Origin: Phymatolithon calcareum
Lineage: Eukaryota > Rhodophyta > Florideophyceae > Hapalidiales
DNA length: 64,000 nt
Direction of reading: 5' to 3'
Assembly (NCBI GenBank): GCA_977006965.1
Contig: OZ345361.1
Span: forward strand, 2,170,001 to 2,234,000
The notes below the pieces were generated by a model. The model was not told where the DNA came from. It made no database searches and saw only the letters and a list, made by a program, of their open reading frames with translations. The position numbers were made by a program, and so were the translations under genes. This document shows, piece by piece, positions 1 to 11,294 of the stretch; position 1 is the stretch's first letter; each line of letters begins with the position of its first letter.

Positions 1-224
1 TTGAATTTGAAAATCCAAATTTTCTTCAGATTGTACCGTTTGCCCGTCCTATCGCCTCACACTCGTCTCTCTGTCTGCTCATGTGTATCGTACTCGCAGT
101 ACGAAATGCATTCCCGAAATTAAGTTTAGCGCGTGCATGGACCTCCTAATCTAGAGTCACGTTAGCTATTGCTGCGCCTTCGAACCCGCCCCGTGGTCAC
201 TCTCAGCTTCAGCAATCCTCAACG

Positions 225-3200
225 ATGACCTCCAGAAAGGTGGACGCTCTCGTCACAATCAAGCGCTCCGGTGCCCTCGGCTTGCGCTACGAGTTCGACG
301 AGCGCACTTGGTGCTCTATCGGCGCACATGCGGACTGCGACATCCGCATCCATGCAGAGAAGGTCGCCGTCCTGCATGGTCTCGTTAGCATTCTCGAAGA
401 TGGTCCACTGATTTACGGCCTGGACAAAGATTTTCCAATCGAAATTCCGGAGCGACAGATTTCCCTCTCGGATAGCCGCTTCGCCCAGTTGCGTCATGGT
501 GACGTCTTCTTTGTTGGTGAGCGCGCATTCCGATTCGAATCTGCGAATGGACCTGTGCTTCCAACTCCTGCCGTGTCCAAGTCGCTTTCGCGTACGTCTG
601 GCGCTGATATTGAACTCCAACGCTCTAATGAGAACGTACCTCCTGTGAGTATTGAAGCCGTCTCGAAAAGAAAGAAGAAAAGTCGCAAGTCGTTGCTTAT
701 TACAGACACTACTGAGAAGGTTGTGGAGGGGCCGAAGAGAGCCTCCATTATTCATAAGTCGAGACTCTCCCTTCCGGCCTCAAAAATTGTTCAGCAGCTT
801 GTGCTTGACAATGAACTCAATCTGCCTGTCAAGTACTCCGATGTACAGCCGAAATCAAGGAAGTCCATGCCTGTGTTTCAATCAGCTATGGGTCAGATTA
901 ATGTCAAGTATGGACAGACTGCTTCTGCCACCTGCGCTATGAACGTGCTGGGCGAAAAGAGGAAAAAGGAAGCGGAAGTGACTAGTACGCCAGCTTCGAA
1001 GCAACCGAAAGATGTTGCGTCGAAAACACCAGAGATCAAGCCTATTAGCACATTGAATTTTTATTCTACGCCAACAAAGACAATGATTAACTTGACGTCC
1101 GAGACTCCGACTATCGCAGCGGTCGGCACACCAAAGATTAATCCGGCAATAACACCGACGAAGAAACCCACTACATTGTTACCGAAAACACCACCTACAA
1201 CACCAGCGCCAATTCTCCTCTCTGAACAGAAGGAGCTAACTCGGACTCCAGCTCAAGGCTCTGCACTGACATCTAAATCTCTGGCGTGTGACGCATCGGA
1301 AATCGCTCCGGCACAGGTTAATCGCTTGCCCTCGAGACCCGCATTGACCCCAATGAAAGCAGGGACACCCATCAAATCCATCGCCCAGAGAAATAGAGGT
1401 GGGACGCTGAGAAATGTTAGTGTGATCACACCGCGAATGCCGACAGGTACGACCCCGAGAACCATTGGTGAGATGACTCCTAGAATGACACAGAAGTCAT
1501 CAGAGGGTTTCAGTCTGTCTTCTAGTTTCCCATCTCCGTTCGCCGGTCCTCGAAATGAGGGAACTCCAGTTGATAAGGCTTCGCGGTCAACCCCTCTGCA
1601 AGCAAGAATGCAAATCGATAAGACCTTGGGAATCCCAGAGCCAAGACGACTCGCAAACTTTGCTGGTACACCAACACGTAACCTCAGTGCTGCGCGGCGA
1701 GTGCCTATTTTTGAAAGAGTTCCGACTACCCCAACGCGAAACACCGCGAATCTCACCCCACGTCGAGTTCCCCTTTCTGAGCGTCCGGCGATGCCGTCGT
1801 CGAAAGGGATTACTCCTCGTCGCGTACCGTTCGCAGATCGATTGAGGACCCCGTCAGGCACCGCTACAGGTGGTGATCAGCGTCGGAATATGTCTGCACT
1901 CACTCCGCGTCGCAATATCTCTGCTCTTACGCCCCGTCGCCTTGCAAAACCAGGAGGTGCTCCACCCAGTACCCCAACCCGGAAACAAGTCGGGACCCCG
2001 CGCCGAGTCGTTGCCGATCCGACTGCTTTGCGACCCTCAATCACAAAGCCTAATTCAGGGCTTTCCCGACTTCCACCTCGCACGCCGAAGCGCATGCGAG
2101 TCGAAACGCTTTTCACTCCTTCCGAGTCGGACGATACCGTGCCTGCTGCAGTGGTCTCGAAGGAGCCGATAGAAGTTAACCCGGTGAAATTGACTCCGCG
2201 AATTGATTCTGTGGCTCTCGAAAAAGCCCAGCGCGAGTCGCCTGCGCGCAGCGAAGCTGTCGATAAATTTGGCATTCCGAAAAAGCCAGATGCTGCGGGA
2301 ATGCCTGATCCTGCGGCGGTTCTATATCCTGTGGAAGAAGACAGCGTATTGTTTGATTCGGCACCTCTCGAAAAACCTGCTTCTGAAAAACCTGTTGCTG
2401 GGGGTGCGCTTTCTCCGTGCGATAAGCTCTCTTTAAAACCTGCTTTTGCTGCATCCGACTCTGCATCGGATGGACAAAGAGCAGCTCTAACACCGAAACT
2501 TGTGAATGTCGTAAAGGCAAGGGGTGCTGATGGGAATTCCAAGTCTTCTCCAGCTGAAGATCCAGTATTCACCCCTAGAAGAAGTCCGAGAATGCATTCT
2601 TCGACTCCTCCGATTTCCACAGCGCCTGCCTTGCAGATGTCAATGGTAAATACTCCGAAATCAACCACGTCGAAGGCGCCGGTTACGAAGAGGCAACCAA
2701 AGGCCTTGAGAACACCACGTCCGAAGACGCCCGTCCGTAAGACGCCTTTGGTAAAGCGCACTGCAGTTGTGTCAGTTGCACCAACGGCGTCAACTGCGCA
2801 AGCACCTGGTTCGAAGACACCGACTGCAGAATCTGCCGTAAGAAATGCAGTCTCAAGGACACCAAAGATTGCAGCTGCAAATGCCTCTGTGGAGATCCGT
2901 GCCAAGGCCCTGCTACCTGTATCGAAGACGCCGTCGACAAGGACACCAGCAGCGAAGTCGCAGTCTGCCGAGGCGCCTGTTGTGAAACTCTCAAAACAGA
3001 CAGTCTCAAAGGCGTCTAAGATTGGAGCAGCAAAGGCTTTTGTAAAGAACCGCGGGGAGGCGTTGACACCTGTATCGAAATCGCCTGCGGCAAATATGCA
3101 GTCTGTTAAGGCGCGTTCTGGGGAAGCCCCTGTTACGAATTCCCTGGTCGTGGCGAGCACTGGGGTACTGGAGTCTTCTGCGACCCCACTTGTGTTGAGC

Positions 3201-6200
3201 GATCGTCCTGCAAAGACACCCACCTCCAAAACACCAAGTTCTGCTTCTCGCCCTGGAAAAATCACAATCGGAAAGGTATCCGCGCCCATTACTGCAGTGG
3301 AAAAATCAACAGACAATGAAACACCGACTTCCAAGTCTAGTCAGGCAAGTACGGACCCAACATCGTCCAAAGCTGCGAGAGCGACCCCTGCCTCACGATC
3401 ATCACTTCCGAAGTCTCTTGTCGCGAAAACGCCGACATATGAATCCAGTGGTTCTGGTACGATTGATGAGAGAGACCCTCAAACTGTAGATCCGAACGGT
3501 CCAGCTTCTAAGGCTCAAGTGATGCCAAATTTATCAGTACCAAGAACACCACAGGAGAGTGGAACAATGCCAAAATTCTCTCCTCCTCACCTTCCAGCTC
3601 TCACCCCAACCATGTCATCCGCAAGGAAGCCACCGAGAGGCTGGTCTCGCGGATCTCCAGCGCAAAAAGATCATATGCATTCTGTTGTTAAAACGATTGC
3701 CAAGTCCACGAGGAAAAGGTCAAAGTCGATCGTCTTTGCGCCTCAGATCGAACTCGAGAAAGGTCCACATTATTCCCCGAGAGTGTCGAAACACGTTCCA
3801 CGAACTCCTGAAGCGTTTGCGACGCCCGACAAGAAAGAGCCTGAGGTTTCTTCTACTGAACGGAAACATGTTCCACGATGTTCGCCTGGTGCACGTCAAC
3901 GAGATGAACCAGAACAACGTACTCGAGTTTTGGGAAGCCCTCCTACCTCCCGGCTAGCTGCTCTTGGCACGTTTTTCTTTCCGGTGTTTCCCACGGCAGC
4001 GGCGTCTCAGAAAAATGAACAGTCTGGTGATCAGAACCAGTCGTGTGACTCTTTGGAAACGAGCGAATCACCTGGGTCTATGCAGTCTGGAGAGTCAGAC
4101 GAAACAACCACTTCTGATGATCCTGTGAATTTATCTCAGAATTTAGATCGAGAGAGGCAAGAACCCGAAGATGAATTTGACATTGATTCAGAAACGGATG
4201 AGAGCACCGACGACAGTGGTGAGGCGACAACGTCGACGGTTCATACCCCAGCCCGCAGGCGCTCGTTTGGTCAAAGATTAAGCGGTCTGTTCTTCGGGAC
4301 ACCGGCTCTTGACGTGGAAAGTCCGCGTGAAAAAGAGTCAGAAAATTCTGAGAAGGAAGAATTTAGTTCCCCCATTGCTGCAGGGGCTGGCCCAGTAGCG
4401 AAGGAAGAGTCCGAGACACCGACGGAGGAACCAGAAAGCGAGGGAGGAGGTTCTGATTCAGAGGCATCATCATCGCCATCCAACGCAAGTGAGTCTGAAT
4501 TCTTGACTGTGCGGGACGAGCCAATTCCACAAGAACCGACTTCTCGGCGGAAGTCTCTTCTGGGAAGTGCTTTTTCTGCCGTTGTTGCAGCAGTTGCGTC
4601 GCCAGCTAGAGGTCTATTTAGCCGACGTGCTTCTTCCATCATCGCAAACAAGACGGACGAGGAAGAAAATTTGAGCAATTCCGGTATGGACGATCAAACT
4701 CCCCGATCCGATCTTGCAACTGTGAATTCCGACACATGTTCTGAGGAAGTGGAACAGAAGTCAGGCGAACAACTTCAAGATACAACAAGCAATTTGCTGG
4801 ACCGTTTTAACACAGAGGCCGAGATTGCTCGTGAGGCCGAAATCGTTCCTCCTAAGGTGAAAAATATTCCGAAGCAAAGCGTCGAAATTCATTCCAACTC
4901 GAGGTCTGAGAACCTTGCTATTTCTGACGACAAGACCGCTGTGGACATTGAAGTCGTTGATAAGCAGAAGGCTGTCGATGTCGCGAAAAGCAGAAGCACT
5001 ATGGAAGACAATATCCTATCGTATACTGAAGTGAATCAAGATTCAAACTCTCTCGATGTTGAAATCGCAACAACTCCGAAATCAGTAACTAGCGAAGGAA
5101 GTCCTGCACCTGTTCTTGTTGGCGATGCAAACATCTCGAGTACCCCGACTTCGAGCGTCGAAGAAGACACGGAGAAGCCCGAGGCACCGGTTGTAAATCT
5201 TGTCACCCCGATGAAGAATCAAGTACCACATACTCCAACTGATTACAACACTTGGAAGGTGAAGGAGTTGCATGAGTATTTAACTGGTATCAATGTTGTA
5301 ACATCCAGGACTATGAGAAAGGCCGAGCTTGTTGCACTTGCTCAAAATGCCGAGGTGATGGCCGTGATACACGCGGCAAAGGCCACAACTGATACCGAAG
5401 AGGATGTGGATGAGCATAGAGAAGACGAAATCGCTCAGGAGAAGAATTTCAAAGTCACGGCGGACCCCGCGACATGGAAAGTGAAGCAGTTGCACGATTA
5501 TCTATCTGGTATTGATGTTCCAACGTCCAGAACCATGAGGAAAGCCGAGCTGGTGGCACTCGTACAAAATGCCCAAGCATCTGCGGTTGACAAAGAGGAA
5601 GAGGCCGATCAGGACGAAGTGGGAAACATGGAGACTGACAGTGTTTCCGCGACTCCCGGTACTGTCAAATCAAGGGAAGAACTTCGTGAATTGTTGACTG
5701 AGAGAAAGGTTCCTTACCTTCGCGATCTGCTTCGCCAGTTTGGCGAAGATGACAAGGGACGAAAGGCTGAGTTGATTGATACTCTGTTGTCTGAACATTT
5801 TGAAAACGTCATGCGGAGCATGGATGCTGAAAATGAAGATGAGACTGTTGCGGCCGAAACATCGATAGTCCAAGAAGAGACAGTGCATGATGCTGTCGAG
5901 TCTGACATTGATGCGTTAGAAGCCGAGAATGCTGTGCCTGAAAAGTATGAAGAACGCAAATCTGAGCTTAAGGCAATGACTGTGAAGAAGCTGCAAGTTA
6001 TTCTCGGGAAGCTTAAGCTGGACAAAGTGGGGAAGAAAGATGTCCTTGTGGACCGTATTTTGTCGGCCGAATTTGCAGAACCTGTCGTTGAAGAAGGGGA
6101 AGAGAAGGCGAAGGATGATGATACTCAAGCTGCCTCTATGAAATCCCCTTTTTCCAAGCCCTCTCGCCATGTGTCCACTTCGAAAAAAACTGGGAAGGTC

Positions 6201-6419
6201 GGTTCTGCCAAGGATGAAGTTGTCGATTTGCAGCGAATGACGGTGGCCCAACTGCGGAAGTATCTGCGAGAGAATAATAGCTGTTCGTTTGGATTGAAGG
6301 CTGCGCTCGTTGCCAGAGCTGAGCAGATCCAGTCGGGGACCCGTCCTAAGCGCAAGGCGAAGGATAACACGTTGTGTGCGCAGTGCCTGGAAGGAAAGCT
6401 ATGTGCCGGTCCTAAATAA
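225..6419 (+). CDS. Ki-67-like FHA protein with TP-rich central region and C-terminal SAP-like repeats
   Basis: A single uninterrupted 2,064-codon frame. Residues 1-105 form an FHA domain (IKRSG near the start, then CSIG, DCDIRI, LRHGD and FRFE blocks) that resembles the FHA domain of the Ki-67 antigen. Residues 200-1150 are low complexity and full of TP-K/R motifs, likely proline-directed (CDK-type) phosphosites. At residues 1163-1171 (RKRSKSIVF), KSIVF fits the PP1-docking RVxF consensus and is followed by a downstream RTPEAF...TPDKK stretch, as in the PP1-binding segment of Ki-67/RepoMan. Residues 1200-1650 are acidic and serine-rich. Five SAP-like helix-extended-helix units begin near 1673, 1747, 1816, 1918 and 2005; the first two are near-duplicates. 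FHA domains bind phosphothreonine and SAP domains bind DNA, so a nuclear or chromosomal role is likely. The Ki-67 link is inference from domain order and short motifs. Large antisense frames here are shadows. Confidence 0.85.
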   Translation: MTSRKVDALVTIKRSGALGLRYEFDERTWCSIGAHADCDIRIHAEKVAVLHGLVSILEDGPLIYGLDKDFPIEIPERQISLSDSRFAQLRHGDVFFVGERAFRFESANGPVLPTPAVSKSLSRTSGADIELQRSNENVPPVSIEAVSKRKKKSRKSLLITDTTEKVVEGPKRASIIHKSRLSLPASKIVQQLVLDNELNLPVKYSDVQPKSRKSMPVFQSAMGQINVKYGQTASATCAMNVLGEKRKKEAEVTSTPASKQPKDVASKTPEIKPISTLNFYSTPTKTMINLTSETPTIAAVGTPKINPAITPTKKPTTLLPKTPPTTPAPILLSEQKELTRTPAQGSALTSKSLACDASEIAPAQVNRLPSRPALTPMKAGTPIKSIAQRNRGGTLRNVSVITPRMPTGTTPRTIGEMTPRMTQKSSEGFSLSSSFPSPFAGPRNEGTPVDKASRSTPLQARMQIDKTLGIPEPRRLANFAGTPTRNLSAARRVPIFERVPTTPTRNTANLTPRRVPLSERPAMPSSKGITPRRVPFADRLRTPSGTATGGDQRRNMSALTPRRNISALTPRRLAKPGGAPPSTPTRKQVGTPRRVVADPTALRPSITKPNSGLSRLPPRTPKRMRVETLFTPSESDDTVPAAVVSKEPIEVNPVKLTPRIDSVALEKAQRESPARSEAVDKFGIPKKPDAAGMPDPAAVLYPVEEDSVLFDSAPLEKPASEKPVAGGALSPCDKLSLKPAFAASDSASDGQRAALTPKLVNVVKARGADGNSKSSPAEDPVFTPRRSPRMHSSTPPISTAPALQMSMVNTPKSTTSKAPVTKRQPKALRTPRPKTPVRKTPLVKRTAVVSVAPTASTAQAPGSKTPTAESAVRNAVSRTPKIAAANASVEIRAKALLPVSKTPSTRTPAAKSQSAEAPVVKLSKQTVSKASKIGAAKAFVKNRGEALTPVSKSPAANMQSVKARSGEAPVTNSLVVASTGVLESSATPLVLSDRPAKTPTSKTPSSASRPGKITIGKVSAPITAVEKSTDNETPTSKSSQASTDPTSSKAARATPASRSSLPKSLVAKTPTYESSGSGTIDERDPQTVDPNGPASKAQVMPNLSVPRTPQESGTMPKFSPPHLPALTPTMSSARKPPRGWSRGSPAQKDHMHSVVKTIAKSTRKRSKSIVFAPQIELEKGPHYSPRVSKHVPRTPEAFATPDKKEPEVSSTERKHVPRCSPGARQRDEPEQRTRVLGSPPTSRLAALGTFFFPVFPTAAASQKNEQSGDQNQSCDSLETSESPGSMQSGESDETTTSDDPVNLSQNLDRERQEPEDEFDIDSETDESTDDSGEATTSTVHTPARRRSFGQRLSGLFFGTPALDVESPREKESENSEKEEFSSPIAAGAGPVAKEESETPTEEPESEGGGSDSEASSSPSNASESEFLTVRDEPIPQEPTSRRKSLLGSAFSAVVAAVASPARGLFSRRASSIIANKTDEEENLSNSGMDDQTPRSDLATVNSDTCSEEVEQKSGEQLQDTTSNLLDRFNTEAEIAREAEIVPPKVKNIPKQSVEIHSNSRSENLAISDDKTAVDIEVVDKQKAVDVAKSRSTMEDNILSYTEVNQDSNSLDVEIATTPKSVTSEGSPAPVLVGDANISSTPTSSVEEDTEKPEAPVVNLVTPMKNQVPHTPTDYNTWKVKELHEYLTGINVVTSRTMRKAELVALAQNAEVMAVIHAAKATTDTEEDVDEHREDEIAQEKNFKVTADPATWKVKQLHDYLSGIDVPTSRTMRKAELVALVQNAQASAVDKEEEADQDEVGNMETDSVSATPGTVKSREELRELLTERKVPYLRDLLRQFGEDDKGRKAELIDTLLSEHFENVMRSMDAENEDETVAAETSIVQEETVHDAVESDIDALEAENAVPEKYEERKSELKAMTVKKLQVILGKLKLDKVGKKDVLVDRILSAEFAEPVVEEGEEKAKDDDTQAASMKSPFSKPSRHVSTSKKTGKVGSAKDEVVDLQRMTVAQLRKYLRENNSCSFGLKAALVARAEQIQSGTRPKRKAKDNTLCAQCLEGKLCAGPK

Positions 6420-6930
6420 TTTTTGGAATACTGAGGTCTTGCTTGTGGCAATTGTGAGAGAGTAATCACATGGTTTTATATGCAAACCGTTTATAGGAAT
6501 TTAGCTTTAGAAATGTGTCCATCTTCGGTAACTTGAATGGAAAACATATGCAATCTTAAAGTCAATATTCAGTCGCGTGCTTGGACCCTCCTCTTCTGAT
6601 TGCACTCTATCGGGCGTCGTGCCAGTGTGCGTTGTGTGCATGAAGTGTGAACGGGATATGAATGGCAGACTTACAGAGTCAACATCGAAACCCAAATTTG
6701 GGTGTTCAAAAGACGGACGCTATATTTCCCTGTCTGATGTAAGTGCAAATTCGCAGTCTGTGTCAACACAGCTACGTTTCCCTCTCTTTTTGACTAGAGT
6801 GCAAGAGCAACATTCAACCTTTCAATTCGTGGAGGGTTTAGTACGTTCGCGAGAATGAATCTTGGTCTCTTGCTCTGCTTGCACAAGAATTTTAACTAAA
6901 ACCGCGAGTGGGTCAACTGTTCTGCTCACA
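6420..6930. other. Intergenic gap between the FHA gene and the C2 gene
   Basis: 511 bases holding the 3' flank of the FHA/SAP gene and the 5' flank of the C2 gene. I see no further gene, repeat or RNA here. Confidence 0.6.
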
Positions 6931-7915
6931 ATGGTGGGCGTTGAAAGCACACTCGGTGCAAGTATTGAAATTCATATTGAGGCAAAGGGCCTCGCCAACA
7001 TGGATGTATTTTCATTAAGCGATCCCTTTGCCTTCGTTGAGGAATCATTGGCAGGAGGATGGCAGGAAGTTGGTGAGTTTCTCTATGTGTGACCGTCTGC
7101 TTTTCTCATTTTACCGTTTCGTGTTGTTCGAATATCTCGACCTCTGACTTTGAAAGAACCGTGTCCTGCGTCTTGACACCTTAGGAAGAACTGAGACAAT
7201 TTGGGATGACCTAAATCCGAAATGGGTACGGTCTTTCACACTGCCACCCACAACTCTTCTGGAAGCCGTACTTCGTGTCAGCGTGTACGATCGAGATGCT
7301 AAAACACAGGATTTAGATAAGCATGAGATAATCGGTGTCGCAACCTGTCAAGTCAATGACGTCCTTCGCGAGGGTTCAAACGGAAAGACTTGCAATTTAC
7401 AGAATTCCACGTTGAAGGAAACAGGAACTGTAACACTGATCGGGGAACTGTACGATGAACATAAGCCGTGTCACGAAATCATTTTGGGGAAATGCAAATT
7501 CAAGAATGCCTCTCTATTTGGCATGTTCATGTCAAAACCATACATCGCTATCTACAGGAGAAGAGCAAATAATGAGTGGGCGCCTGTGTACAGGTCGAAG
7601 ACTTTCAAGAAGGGAGAAACTGCTGCGTTTTCAGAAGATTTGCTCAACAAAGCGCAGCTTCGCACCGCTAAACATGGCGGTACTTGCGAAGAAACACCAC
7701 TGCGAATTGAACTGCGGTCGCACCGTTCGTCGCATGAACATAAGCTCATTGGGGCTGTCCAGATGTCACTCGCATCTTTGCGTCGTCAAACCGTTGGGAA
7801 GAAAATAAGCCTTGGACTTGCCGGCGAGTCTGTTGGGGAGCTGTGCATTACGCAAATTACGCTGGCAGAGCATTCAAGCACTTTCGATTTTGAAATTTCG
7901 TTCGGAGCGAAGTAA
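6931..7915 (+). CDS. Copine-like tandem C2-domain protein, one intron
   Basis: Two exons, 6931-7072 and 7185-7915, encode 290 residues. The intron (7073-7184, 112 nt) has a GTGAGT donor and a TTAG acceptor, and it joins ...WQEV-G to RTETIWDDLNPKW, restoring the classic C2 core. The first C2 domain has DVFSLSDPFAFV and VYDRDAK, which carry the usual calcium-binding aspartates. A second C2-like domain covers about residues 130-285. The GRTE...NPKW stretch is typical of copines, which recruit to phospholipid membranes on calcium. The copine von Willebrand A domain is absent: the frame stops at 7913 and nothing downstream supplies it. I chose the ATG at 6931 because it is the first in-frame ATG and directly precedes the domain. 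C2 identity is secure; the copine relationship is less so. Confidence 0.8.
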
Positions 7916-8446
7916 TTACTGTTGGACGTGTTATGCAGGTCAAGACCGGTTACCCATGATAGCAGTCGAGCAAACAAACGCGATGAGTGCTTTCGCAATG
8001 TTAATATGCATCTGCGATGTCCCGCCTGAGTGTCCAATGTAAGATCAATGTTCCGTTCCAGGGAGTTTGACATAGTGAGGGCAGGCGAACGACTGCAGCG
8101 GAACGAAAAGTGTGTCTGGTGCCAACTTTCGACAGCGGAAGACTTGAGACATTAAAACTAAATGCCATTCACTTCCATGGCCATACATGATCTTCATTAC
8201 TCCACCATACGGTGCTCAATGTCTCATCACCCCAATTTACTGCGCGCTACAAGGTTCATCAGGACGCACTGGTGGAAGTACCAGGCCTTGTAGGTGACGA
8301 GAAGAAAATAAAATAAGTTTAGTTACGTTCCGCGTGCAGGGAAATGGTCGGCACGAAAGTTTCGAAAATAATAAAAAGGAAACTGTGCTATGTGTGAGAC
8401 TTTCCGAAAAAGCAGTGAGTCATTGACTTCCGAACGGCAGGAAAGA
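7916..8446. other. Convergent 3' gap without a gene
   Basis: Lies between the ends of two converging genes. It contains an A-rich stretch with overlapping AATAAA-type sequence near 8304-8312, which could serve as a polyadenylation signal for the plus-strand C2 gene. Nothing else is recognisable. Confidence 0.5.
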
Positions 8447-10079
8447 TTACCTCTCTGATATATCGTCCGAAATGGAGAAGTTAGGTTCATGAACGCAGGT
8501 GCATTCTGGACATGCTGTAGACGAAGCAGTCGAGGGGGGATACCAGTGCATGCTGGGGTAGCCCGATTTCTTCTCCGCCCAACTCCAGAATCTCCTCGGC
8601 AGAGCATCAGTCTTTTTGAGACTATTGAGCAATTTTTGACGCGCATAGATTTCAGCACCCACACCAACAATCATGAAAAAGATGGAACAACTCAGGAATA
8701 CGTAGCCATAAACGCGAAATGAATTCTTTGGTTTGCAACTTGCACACCATGTCTCAATGACGACGGCGCTATTTTGCTCTTTCGCTTCGATACCATGCAC
8801 CCATGATTCGCATCCAGATTGCTCCCGAAAGGTAAGTAGTTCAATCGCTTTGACAAATAACGGCAACGTGCTGACAATGTCGGTCATTAGTGCATAGAAC
8901 AACACGACAGAAGTCTACATCGAGCGGTAAGACAAAAAAAACAATTGTGTTAGTAAAGAGAAACACACAGGTTTCATCGACCAGTGAACACATGAATGAC
9001 GATGACGCTGCACACACAACACATACCTCGACGTAGTCAATGGTTGAGATAGGGACAAGCGTCATAAAAATGGGCAGAACCAAGATTGCAATATTAGATC
9101 CAAATACAGTATCCTGTACTAGATCCCTGTCTTTTTTGCTCAATTCCAAAAGACGTGACACTGCAGGCGTTTGATCGACCGGCATGCGAAAGAATTGTGT
9201 ATTTTCCGCACGACCAGCCCAACGATTCAGGATAGTAGTGGTATTAAGTACCGGTGCGCCAGAAATGCGTTCTTTATACGCCTTGACCTTAACAGTATAC
9301 ACGCCTTTCCCTGGTGCTGTTGTTACTATTTCCGATATATACATTCGGCGGCCCATTTGAAGATTCTCATTCAAATTGTCGTTTGTAAGTTTGAGGACGA
9401 TGCCCCATTTGCCATTCGTACGAAATCCAACAACATTCCAGATCGAACACATGTAAACGGAATCTTCGACAATTCCCTGGAAGGAACCCACCACGGTCTT
9501 CCAGCTGCGTATTAGACGATCGACGTAACTCTTCTTCGGTATAGTTCGAGCGCGATTTGCCAATTGTCGACCGGAGTCATTGACCAGACGATTCAAGTTG
9601 CGTATATGAGGGATGATATTCGAGGCATTGGACGTGGAGGAGGAAACGGACGTGAAACAATGCGACTTGATCTTGGGGACTCCAGACTTGTTTACGTAAA
9701 CATCACTGCTATGCAACCACAATTGCTGATTGTCTGGAATCGAGTCGGGTTTCGGAAAGCGGCAAAAAGGGAGGAGAAAGTCGGCGGCTCGCTTCCTCTT
9801 CGCCATTGTTCCAATGTTTTCCATGTGCTCCATGAAGTAAGTGACCTCTTCTTTCGCATCCGGACTTAAATTTGCAGCGATGGGCGAAAGTGATGATGCC
9901 CAGAATCGATGACCGCTCCGCGTGCCCCTGCAATAGTTTGCGTATTTGGGGTTCCTCCACGATTCATTTCGAAATTGGCTGCAATCGGGTTCCGAAATCG
10001 CAAGCACTTTGTCCACGACGCTCGTTATGGCGAGGGAGAACAGAAGAGAGATGACATAGTGCGACCGGTGGTGCAGCAT
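8447..10079 (-). CDS. Secretory-pathway membrane protein of unknown family, one intron
   Basis: On the minus strand, exon 1 is 10079-9027 and exon 2 is 8914-8447, with a 112-nt intron (9026-8915; GTATGT donor, TAG acceptor) in phase 0. The 506-residue product starts with a probable signal peptide (RSHYVISLLFSLAITSVV). A long soluble portion of about 320 residues follows, with several cysteines and N-x-S/T sites, so it is probably lumenal or extracellular. Two hydrophobic segments lie at the splice region (IAILVLPIFMTLVPIS and VVLFYALMTDIVSTLPLF) and a third further on (VYGYVFLSCSIFFMIVGVG). The C-terminal tail is cysteine- and tryptophan-containing. I do not recognise the family. The ATG at 10079 is the first in-frame ATG. 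Splicing is well supported because the hydrophobic segment and frame continue smoothly across it. Confidence 0.75.
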
Positions 10080-10877
10080 CGACACAGGTTGACGTTCGTG
10101 ACTGACAACGCCGGGAGGGAGGATTGATTGTTGTGATTCAGTAAGAGGACGGCGCGGAGGTGAAGAGGTCAGGTGGAATGGGGCGGAGAGAAGACGGAGT
10201 GGACAGGTGCAAGAAAGAGGTGTGCGGACGGTGTATGGGTAACTTCACACACACACGATACTGTAGGGTTCATGCAAACATGCAGAGAGGGTTCTCTCCT
10301 TCACGAGGGCGCGAGGCGTGAGTCGTGCGAATAGTGTTCACATTTGCAGCACGCTGTTATCCGACTTCTGGCGCCCAATTGGGCGTGAAAGCCGCGCGTG
10401 TTCCGGACATGATTCAATGCAAGCACGGATGTGAAGTTGCCATGTCGAGCATCCGTTTCAAATATGGAGGAACAATGAACGCACAGGTGTTGTCCTGCAG
10501 GAGGAGGGTACTGTAAACATAGCCTTATGATATGTGAAAGTTACCTTCTTTTGAAACTGAATTTAGATATAGTAATATCGATATTTTCACAGCCTCTGAA
10601 TCTTCCTGAAAGCACTCTTACAATATTAATCAATTTCATTGGTGTGATTGTGTCAGGATTGAATTGGACCGATCCATGAAACCGTATGTGATAGCCAGGT
10701 TGATGCAGTATGCAATAAAAATGAATGGAACATCATGTTTCATTCGTCATGCACGACTTGTGTGTTTGCCGACTTGCCTTGCGCCGCAAGTTGTTGATAA
10801 CGGACTACGCCGCAGGCACAACAATGTGTGCAGCCGTTTCGTGGGTGCAGCTGCATTGTTATATTTTTTTTGTGCAG

Positions 10878-10898
10878 CCGGGATCATCATGATCCCGG
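10878..10898. repeat. 21-bp palindrome
   Basis: Arms CCGGGATCAT and ATGATCCCGG around a single C. A second shorter palindrome (CGTGATCATCACG) lies about 100 bp downstream, near 10990. Confidence 0.8.
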
Positions 10899-10930
10899 AT
10901 CACGATCGACCGTGATGGTGAGTAAGTGGG

Positions 10931-10971
10931 TATCATACAGTATCATACAGTCAGCCACTTACTGTACAGTA
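10931..10971. repeat. Phased TA-NNN-TA array 1
   Basis: The stretch TATCATACAGTATCATACAG parses as TA-TCA-TA-CAG-TA-TCA-TA-CAG. It is followed at 10960 by TA-CTG-TA-CAG-TA. Trinucleotides between TA dinucleotides repeat every 5 nt. Confidence 0.7.
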
Positions 10972-11294
10972 CTGATAAATTACAATTTGTCGTGATCATC
11001 ACGAATTGCTTTCCTTTCTTATGCAACGTCAGTCTAATTTTTTGCTCTTCCGCAAAGTGAAGACAGACGCACGGGAGTAGAAGCTAAAACTATTCCTTGC
11101 AAGGCAAAACTCCCACTCGCTTTTTGTTCCTTTGATGGTTTTCGTTCAACATCATGACGTCCAGTCCTTTTCAGTTTTTGTGTTCAGAAAGTCGGTACAG
11201 GTATGAAGAAAACAGTCCCGTAGAAAGTCCATCCTTGCTGTACCGTATCATACTACCCCGAAAAACCTTCAATTTAGAATGTGCTTGGAAATTG

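Noticed and set aside
1253-1861. 202-codon antisense frame in the same gene
   Set aside because: Same shadow effect; no domain or conserved composition of its own.
1877-3334. 485-codon antisense frame inside the FHA/SAP gene
   Set aside because: It is the shadow of a TP/A/S-rich coding sequence; no domain and biased composition.
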